Source: JASJBU01 sp965372385
Lineage (GTDB): Bacteria; Pseudomonadota; Gammaproteobacteria; Chromatiales; Chromatiaceae
Length of the DNA stretch: 19,445 bases
Direction of reading: 5' to 3'
Assembly: GCA_965372385.1 (NCBI GenBank)
Contig: CBDVCD010000035.1
Coordinates: 1 to 19,445 of the forward strand
Shown: positions 15,329-19,445 of the stretch, piece after piece
Layout: each line of letters opens with the position of its first letter
How positions within the stretch are numbered: the first letter of the stretch is position 1
Made by a program: the position numbers and the translations under genes
The notes under the pieces: model-generated
Seen by the model: the letters and a program-made list of their open reading frames with translations, nothing else
Told to the model about the DNA's origin: nothing
Databases searched by the model: none

Positions 15329-17194
15329 CTATGAGTCGTCACAAGTAACCGACAGATCCCACACAGCCGGTGAGTGATAGAGTCTTGCCAGTTGCAGTTC
15401 CCGTTCGATCTCCATCTCCCGGGGCAGCTGATCGCCAAAACGGGTGAACAGCTCTTCCTGGTCGTTGGTCTCGCGACGCGCCACTTCGCGATCGATATTC
15501 ATGATGTGGTAAAAATCCTCCTTGCTGAAATCCAGACCATCCCAGGTGAGGGCATTGTAGCCAGGCACCCCGCCCAGAGGGCTTTCGATGGCTGGAGCAC
15601 AACCCTTGCATCGGTCCACCACCCACTTCAATACGCGCATGTTTTCACCGAAGCCCGGCCAAATGAAACGACCATGTTCATCCTTGCGGAACCAGTTGAC
15701 GCGGAAGATGCGAGGTGGCGTGGCGACGTTCTTGCGCCCGATGCGCAACCAGTGGCGCCAGTATTCGGCCATGTTGTAGCCACAGAAGGGCAGCATGGCC
15801 ATGGGATCGCGGCGCATCGCCGCCTGACCAATGGAGGCGGCAGTGGCCTCGGAGCCCATGGTCGCGGCCATGTAGACCCCATGCTCCCAGTTGTAGCTTT
15901 GATAGGCCAGGGGAAAGTTGTGGCTCACCCGGCCACCGAAGAGAAAGGCGCTGATGGGCACCCCGGCCGGGTTCTCCCACTCCGGATCGATCGAGGGGCA
16001 GGCCGCGGCCGGTGCGGTAAAACGCGAGTTGGGATGGGCGGCAGGGGTTCCAACTCCGGGGTTCCAATGCTTGCCCTTCCAGTCGATGAGATGGATGGGC
16101 GGCTCCTCGGTCAGCCCCTCCCACCAGACGTCCCCATCGTCGGTCAGGGCACAGTTGGTGAAGATGCAGTTTTCCTTCAAGGCCGCCAGGGCATTGGGAT
16201 TGGATAACTCGTTGGTACCGGGGGCGACGCCAAACAGACCATACTCCGGATTGATCCCATAAAATTTGCCATCCGCGGCATTGGGTTTGATCCAGGCGAT
16301 GTCATCACCAATGGTGGTCACCTTCCAGCCCTCGAAACCTTCCGGAGGAATCAACATGGCAAAATTGGTCTTACCGCAGGCACTGGGAAATGCCGCGCCC
16401 ACATAGATCTTTTCGTGATCGGGGGATTCCACTCCCAGGATCAGCATATGCTCGGCAAGCCAGCCTTCGTCCCGCGCCATGACTGATGCGATACGCAGCG
16501 CAAAACACTTCTTGCCGAGCAAGGCATTGCCACCATAGCCACTGCCAAAGGACCATATCTCCCGGGTCTCGGGAAAATGGGTGATGTACTTATCCTCGAT
16601 ATTACCTGCACATGGCCAGGGGACATCCTGCTCACCTGGCGTAAGTGGCGCTCCAACGGAATGTATGCAGGGGACAAATTCACCCTCATTACCCAACACA
16701 TCGAGAACGTGTTGTCCCATGCGCGTCATGATGCGCTGATTCACCACCACATAGGGTGAATCGGTGATCTCTATGCCGATATGCGCAATTGGGGAGCCAA
16801 GGGGACCCATACTGAACGGGATAACGTACAGGGTGCGCCCCTGCATACAGTCCCTGAACAGACCCTTGAGGATGGTCTTCATCTTGGCCGGGGCCATCCA
16901 ATTGTTGGTGGGTCCCGCATCCTCTTCTTTCTTGGAGCAGATGAAGGTACGATCTTCGACACGGGCGACATCGCTAGGGTGTGAGCGGGCCAGAAAGCTG
17001 TTGGGCCTCTTCTCCGGGTTCAATCGAATAAAGGAGCCAGCTGCGACCATCTCTTCGCACAACCGGTCGTACTCTTCCTGTGAACCGTCACACCAATAGA
17101 TACGGTCGGGATTACACAGGAGAGCAATTTCATCGACCCATGCCAGAAGTTTACGATTACCAGTCCGGCTGGCGCCATCATGTGTGGTGGTCAT
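15329..17194 (-). CDS. pckG: Phosphoenolpyruvate carboxykinase (GTP)
   Basis: The 621-residue product matches GTP-dependent PEPCK, which converts oxaloacetate and GTP to PEP, CO2 and GDP at the start of gluconeogenesis. Visible motifs: NSFLARSHPSDVARVEDRTF near the N-terminus, IPFSMGPLGSP, GSGYGGNALLGKKC, the P-loop and reactive Cys in FPSACGKTN (Cys273, Lys275), TIGDDIAW, and NWFRKDEHG toward the C-terminus. It is unrelated to the ATP-dependent pckA of enteric bacteria. ATG 17194 has GAGGAA 8 nt upstream. It is transcribed alone, ends at the shared terminator, and has a long upstream region with a possible short leader ORF (17291-17320). Confidence 0.98.
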   Translation of the reverse strand: MTTTHDGASRTGNRKLLAWVDEIALLCNPDRIYWCDGSQEEYDRLCEEMVAAGSFIRLNPEKRPNSFLARSHPSDVARVEDRTFICSKKEEDAGPTNNWMAPAKMKTILKGLFRDCMQGRTLYVIPFSMGPLGSPIAHIGIEITDSPYVVVNQRIMTRMGQHVLDVLGNEGEFVPCIHSVGAPLTPGEQDVPWPCAGNIEDKYITHFPETREIWSFGSGYGGNALLGKKCFALRIASVMARDEGWLAEHMLILGVESPDHEKIYVGAAFPSACGKTNFAMLIPPEGFEGWKVTTIGDDIAWIKPNAADGKFYGINPEYGLFGVAPGTNELSNPNALAALKENCIFTNCALTDDGDVWWEGLTEEPPIHLIDWKGKHWNPGVGTPAAHPNSRFTAPAAACPSIDPEWENPAGVPISAFLFGGRVSHNFPLAYQSYNWEHGVYMAATMGSEATAASIGQAAMRRDPMAMLPFCGYNMAEYWRHWLRIGRKNVATPPRIFRVNWFRKDEHGRFIWPGFGENMRVLKWVVDRCKGCAPAIESPLGGVPGYNALTWDGLDFSKEDFYHIMNIDREVARRETNDQEELFTRFGDQLPREMEIERELQLARLYHSPAVWDLSVTCDDS

Positions 17195-17571
17195 ACAGTG
17201 GGTTCCTCAATGCAAAAGTTATCACAGGACTCAGACATACTTACCAGCCCGCGCATGGCAGCATTACCGATAAGACGCTGAGATAAATTGTTATTGTTTA
17301 GCAATTCTTACGCCAACCATTACAACTCCTTGAATTAAATAAATAATCCACATAGACGCATAAAGCAGTTGACGAAACCTTTCCGCAAAACCGGGCGCAA
17401 ACAACGAACGGGCCCCAAAATCGCACATTTCCGCATCTTGTACCTTCCTAGCCCCCACTCCTCATGCGTCTAAATCAGGGTAATATTGTTTTCTTTTCCC
17501 TGCAAGGACGAAATTTATTACCCCAGCGTTGTTATCCGGACTGCTTGATTGGTCAGTTCCCTCACTCGGCA
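17195..17571. other. Non-coding region upstream of pckG
   Basis: I find no protein-coding gene here except the possible 9-codon leader at 17291-17320. A/T-rich blocks occur at 17284-17350 and 17480-17520. Two short perfect inverted repeats are present: GGGTAATA / TATTACCC (17478-17485 and 17516-17523) and TAGACGCAT / ATGCGTCTA (17352-17360 and 17464-17472). Either could be a regulator site, but both could be chance. I see no convincing sigma70 promoter, although pckG must be transcribed from here. Confidence 0.5.
17291..17320 (-). CDS. Possible 9-codon leader ORF upstream of pckG
   Basis: On the minus strand, AAGGAG (17331-17326) lies 5 nt before an ATG at 17320 that opens MVGVRIAKQ and stops with TAA at 17291. 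This is the best Shine-Dalgarno and start pairing in the 640-bp gap. It lies about 97 nt upstream of the pckG ATG on the same strand. It has no run of identical codons typical of attenuator leaders, so any regulatory role is speculative. It could instead be a chance match. Confidence 0.3.
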   Translation of the reverse strand: MVGVRIAKQ

Positions 17572-17838
17572 TAGTGCACCTCGTCACCAATCCTGTAACG
17601 TTCAGCGAGCCAGAAAGCGGTTAGCCGCAAGGCTTGACTCGCAGGGAATGGCAGGCCCTTTCCAAGAGGCATAACGCCGCGGATGACCGCTTCCTGGCTC
17701 GCCCGCAGGGAGAGCGCCTATGCCGCCATTGCTGCGTTGCGATCCTTGTAAAGGGCCTGCCATTCACTGCGGATCGCGTCTTGCACTGGCAGCATAGGCG
17801 CACTCTGAATGTAACAGGATTGGTGACGAGGTACACTA
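17572..17838. repeat. Large structured palindromic repeat element
   Basis: The outer arms 17572-17605 and 17805-17838 are 34 nt each and inverted with 3 mismatches (core ACCTCGTCACCAATCCTGT). A 16-nt perfect inner pair follows: 17646-17661 (GAATGGCAGGCCCTTT) and 17750-17765. Both pairs share one centre at about 17705, so the whole 267 bp is a single diverged palindrome. Each half also has its own hairpin: 17605-17621 with 17686-17702 (GCGAGCCAGAAAGCGGT, 1 mismatch) and 17714-17727 with 17788-17801 (GCGCCTATGCCGCC, 1 mismatch). A third, smaller pair is GCGATCC / GGATCGC. No target duplication or coding capacity is seen. It may be a MITE-like or REP/BIME-like interspersed repeat, or encode a structured RNA. 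Confidence 0.85.
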
Positions 17839-18111
17839 GCCCAATGATCTATCCAGCTGTTGTTGAATGGCAGCCTCAATCGTCCCTTTCATCGGGCTCA
17901 ACAGCAAACCCAGTTTAACCTTAAACTCAACGAAATCGTCACCGACAATGACCGAACCAGAAGCACCTGACCGTTGAAAATTCAAGGAGTCGCCATCCCA
18001 CGTCCATTTAGCTTTCAACTTATTCTGCAGAGAGTTGGCAATCTCCTGCACCCTATCCCGGGCGGTAGTTCGTCCCAGGCTATGCTGACGCTTGATGTTA
18101 ATATTTTCCAC
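17836..18111 (-). CDS. Polyhydroxyalkanoic acid system family protein
   Basis: This small protein (91 residues from GTG 18111) matches the family found with polyhydroxyalkanoate granule and synthase genes. It has NINIKRQHSLGRTTARDRVQ, then WTWDGDSLNFQRSGASG, and VEFKVKLGLLLSPMKGTIE near the C-terminus. Its exact role is unknown; it is probably linked to PHA granules. I chose GTG 18111 over ATG 18162: AAGGGG lies 7 nt upstream of the GTG, and relatives begin just before the NINIKR segment. The stop codon TAG is the last three bases of the palindromic repeat 17572-17838. No PHA synthase or phasin gene is in the window. Confidence 0.8.
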   Translation of the reverse strand: MENINIKRQHSLGRTTARDRVQEIANSLQNKLKAKWTWDGDSLNFQRSGASGSVIVGDDFVEFKVKLGLLLSPMKGTIEAAIQQQLDRSLG

Positions 18112-18139
18112 GGAAAGGCCCCTTATTAATCGTACCGAA

Positions 18140-18186
18140 TAATGAGGTTTATCAGTTGGCACCCGTTTATGGGTGGAAACTCATTA
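18140..18186. other. Hairpin between the two small minus-strand genes
   Basis: TAATGAG..TTT (18140-18150) pairs with AAACTCATTA (18177-18186) around an inner CACCC / GGGTG stem (18160-18164 and 18171-18175). It lies just upstream of the PHA-system gene and lacks a U-tract on either strand. It may affect stability or translation of the mRNA, or be incidental. Confidence 0.35.
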
Positions 18187-18192
18187 ATCCAG

Positions 18193-18378
18193 CTATTTCC
18201 CGTTGGTCGATTCACATTTTTCGATATCCACCACAACCCCTTCCCTTAGATCGACACTGCCGCCTGCTCCCCTGGCAAGACGCAGCTGCTGCCGAACCGC
18301 TTCAGTACGCCCCACCTCTCTTCCCAGGTAGTAACCCAGGGCAAACAGTCCAACGCTAACGATCATGCGATAAATCAT
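18193..18378 (-). CDS. Small single-pass membrane protein, unknown function
   Basis: The 61-residue product starts MIYRMIVSVGLFALGYYLG, a single hydrophobic segment. It continues with a charged helix (EVGRTEAVRQQLRLARG) and a short acidic stretch with one Cys near the end. I do not recognise the family. The start is well supported: ATG 18378 has GAGGTG about 5 nt upstream. It lies 81 bp before the PHA-system gene on the same strand, so the two may be co-transcribed. It is divergent from terC with 150 bp between the starts. It is probably real, given the Shine-Dalgarno and the membrane-anchor layout. Confidence 0.65.
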   Translation of the reverse strand: MIYRMIVSVGLFALGYYLGREVGRTEAVRQQLRLARGAGGSVDLREGVVVDIEKCESTNGK

Positions 18379-18426
18379 GAATGCACCTCAACTCAAGACT
18401 TGAATGGCGGCCACTCTCCCTCAGGC

Positions 18427-18481
18427 ATTGTACTCCAAGAGAACACGCTTGTAGCCATGAACTCCCAACTCTGAGTACAAT
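18427..18481. promoter_or_regulatory. Symmetric inverted repeat in the divergent terC / small-membrane-protein region
   Basis: ATTGTACTC (18427-18435) and GAGTACAAT (18473-18481) are perfect inverted copies 37 nt apart. Each outer edge reads TACAAT outward, a -10-like hexamer, 47-48 nt before terC ATG 18529 and 48 nt before ATG 18378. No good -35 is visible for either. It may be a pair of divergent -10 elements, an operator, or both. Confidence 0.4.
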
Positions 18482-18528
18482 AAAATGGAATGTGAGCCAT
18501 AGCAACCACTGGATTGAGCGAGGTCAGT

Positions 18529-19293
18529 ATGCTGGATTGGATCTTTATCCCGGAAGCCTGGGTGGCACTCTTGACGTTGACAGCGTTGGAGATTGTGTTG
18601 GGAATCGACAACATCATCTTCATTTCAATCCTGGTCGGACGTCTCCCGGAACATCAGCGTCAACGGGCCCGCATGCAAGGCCTGGGGCTTGCCATGTTCA
18701 CGCGGATAGCCTTGCTGCTATCCCTTACCTGGGTGATGCGCCTGACCGATCCCATCTTCACGATCCTGGAACAGGCGATCTCAGGCCGTGATCTCATTCT
18801 GCTCGGTGGAGGTCTGTTTCTGCTCTACAAGAGCAGCCAGGAGATGTGGGAGAACCTCGAGGGTCCAGAGGAGGAAGAGGCCAGCAAGGTCAAGGCCGTC
18901 AGCAGCTACGCGGCACTGCTGGGACAGATCGCGATAGTCGACATCATCTTCTCTCTGGATTCGGTCATAACGGCGGTGGGAATGGCCAAACATGTACCCG
19001 TTATGGTACTTGCCATCATTATCGCCGTGGGTGTGATGATGTTTGCGGCCAAGGCGATTGGCGACTTCGTGGACGATCATCCGAGCATCAAGATGCTGGC
19101 GCTGAGTTTTCTGGTGCTGGTTGGTGTGGCGCTTATCGGCGAGGGCCTGGATATGCACATCCCGAAGGGATATATCTACTTCGCGATGGCCTTTTCCCTC
19201 GCCGTGGAGATGATGAACATTCACACGCGCAAGCGTCGCGTGGAACCGGTCCATCTGCACAAACCCTCCCAGGTGAAGGAGGAGGTTAAATAG
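18529..19293 (+). CDS. TerC family integral membrane protein
   Basis: The product has 254 residues with about seven hydrophobic segments. It carries the paired TerC hallmarks with acidic residues inside membrane helices: LEIVLGIDNIIFISIL near the N-terminus and IVDIIFSLDSVITAVGMA in the second half. A charged cytoplasmic loop (GPEEEEASKVK) separates the two repeats. The family (YgdQ/YoaE/TerC) is linked to metal-ion export and to protecting secreted metalloproteins. I chose ATG 18529, since GCGAGG lies 5 nt upstream, over an in-frame TTG at 18514. No tellurite-resistance (ter) neighbours are present, so the role is more likely general metal homeostasis than tellurite resistance. It converges on the next gene with only one base between their stop codons. 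Confidence 0.93.
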   Translation: MLDWIFIPEAWVALLTLTALEIVLGIDNIIFISILVGRLPEHQRQRARMQGLGLAMFTRIALLLSLTWVMRLTDPIFTILEQAISGRDLILLGGGLFLLYKSSQEMWENLEGPEEEEASKVKAVSSYAALLGQIAIVDIIFSLDSVITAVGMAKHVPVMVLAIIIAVGVMMFAAKAIGDFVDDHPSIKMLALSFLVLVGVALIGEGLDMHIPKGYIYFAMAFSLAVEMMNIHTRKRRVEPVHLHKPSQVKEEVK

Positions 19294-19294
19294 A

Positions 19295-19445
19295 CTACTG
19301 ATCTGTCTCGGAGGATGGCTGCCTTATCTGATCAGCCAGACTCCAGGCACTCATCAGCAGAGGAATGGCCGGGACCATGATATTGCCTCTATACATCTGA
19401 TGAGCCGCGAGCCCCACCAGTCCGATAAACGCCAGGCTACGCAGA
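19295..19445 (-). CDS. C-terminal end of an unrecognised membrane protein (partial)
   Basis: On the minus strand a frame is open from the right edge to a TAG at 19297-19295. About 49 residues are visible. There is a hydrophobic stretch LAFIGLVGLAAHQMY, then NIMVPAIPLLMSAWSLAD, and a polar tail ending SSETDQ. This looks like one or two membrane segments at a C-terminus. The stop is 1 bp from that of terC (convergent). The family is not recognised, and the start lies beyond the window. Confidence 0.55.
   Translation of the reverse strand, partial: LRSLAFIGLVGLAAHQMYRGNIMVPAIPLLMSAWSLADQIRQPSSETDQ

Noticed and set aside
15374..16207. Plus-strand frame of 277 codons
   Set aside because: It is antisense to pckG and low-complexity. 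It is explained by GC-rich codon use in the real gene.
17352..17472. TAGACGCAT / ATGCGTCTA as ends of another mobile element
   Set aside because: Only 9 bp match, with no flanking duplication. This could arise by chance in an intergenic region of this size.
17572..17838. CRISPR array or tandem repeat
   Set aside because: The repeated units are inverted, not direct, and there are no regular spacers.
17634..17918. Plus-strand frame of 94 codons
   Set aside because: It lies mostly within the palindromic repeat and runs antisense into the PHA-system gene. It has no protein-like features.
18112..18162. Longer start for the PHA-system protein
   Set aside because: GTG 18111 has a good Shine-Dalgarno and fits the usual N-terminus of the family.
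18529..19293. Tellurite resistance operon member
   Set aside because: No terA/B/D/Z-type neighbours are visible, and TerC-family proteins are widespread without tellurite resistance.

Overview
The window looks like chromosomal DNA from a gammaproteobacterium. Its HypF, GlgP, GTP-dependent PEP carboxykinase, TerC and polyhydroxyalkanoate-system proteins all fit a Chromatiales or sulfur-oxidiser type lineage. That assignment is inference from gene content and protein flavour, not from a marker gene. There is no rRNA, tRNA, CRISPR array or intact transposase.

Layout, left to right. (1) 1-2239, minus: hypF, a [NiFe]-hydrogenase maturation gene that runs off the left edge close to its C-terminus. 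(2) 2370-2503: a 134-bp MITE-like element with ~50-nt imperfect terminal inverted repeats and a perfect 8-bp target duplication. (3) 2528-7264, minus: a sensory operon. In transcription order it holds a PhnD-type periplasmic binding protein, a membrane PAS histidine kinase, a single-domain response regulator, a REC-PP2C phosphatase and a STAS antagonist. (4) 7292-7411: a decayed second copy of part of hypF, between this operon and the next. (5) 7411-12504, minus: five tightly packed genes for a Nudix hydrolase, a PhoU-APH fusion, an ATP-grasp enzyme, an HprK-related kinase and a SixA-Nudix fusion. This resembles part of the family-defined but uncharacterised GAK system, with an unusual set of partners. 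(6) 12765-15254, plus: glgP, divergent from that operon. (7) 15294-15318: a bidirectional terminator between glgP and pckG. (8) 15329-17194, minus: pckG, with a possible 9-codon leader ORF upstream. (9) 17572-17838: a large structured palindromic repeat that supplies the stop codon of the next gene. (10) 17836-18378, minus: a polyhydroxyalkanoic-acid-system protein and a small membrane protein. (11) 18529-19293, plus: terC. (12) 19295-19445, minus: the 3' end of an unrecognised membrane protein.

How it may work together: the sensory operon reads as binding protein to kinase to phosphatase to STAS switch, but no anti-sigma kinase is present here. The 7.4-12.5 kb operon contains kinases (HprK-like, APH-like), a ligase-type ATP-grasp enzyme, a phosphohistidine phosphatase and two Nudix domains. 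This points to a cytoplasmic cycle that builds and removes phosphoryl or pyrophosphoryl groups. Its divergence from glycogen phosphorylase, with gluconeogenic PEPCK and a PHA-related gene nearby, hints at carbon or energy-store control, but this is inference. The operon is the best candidate here for an undescribed system.
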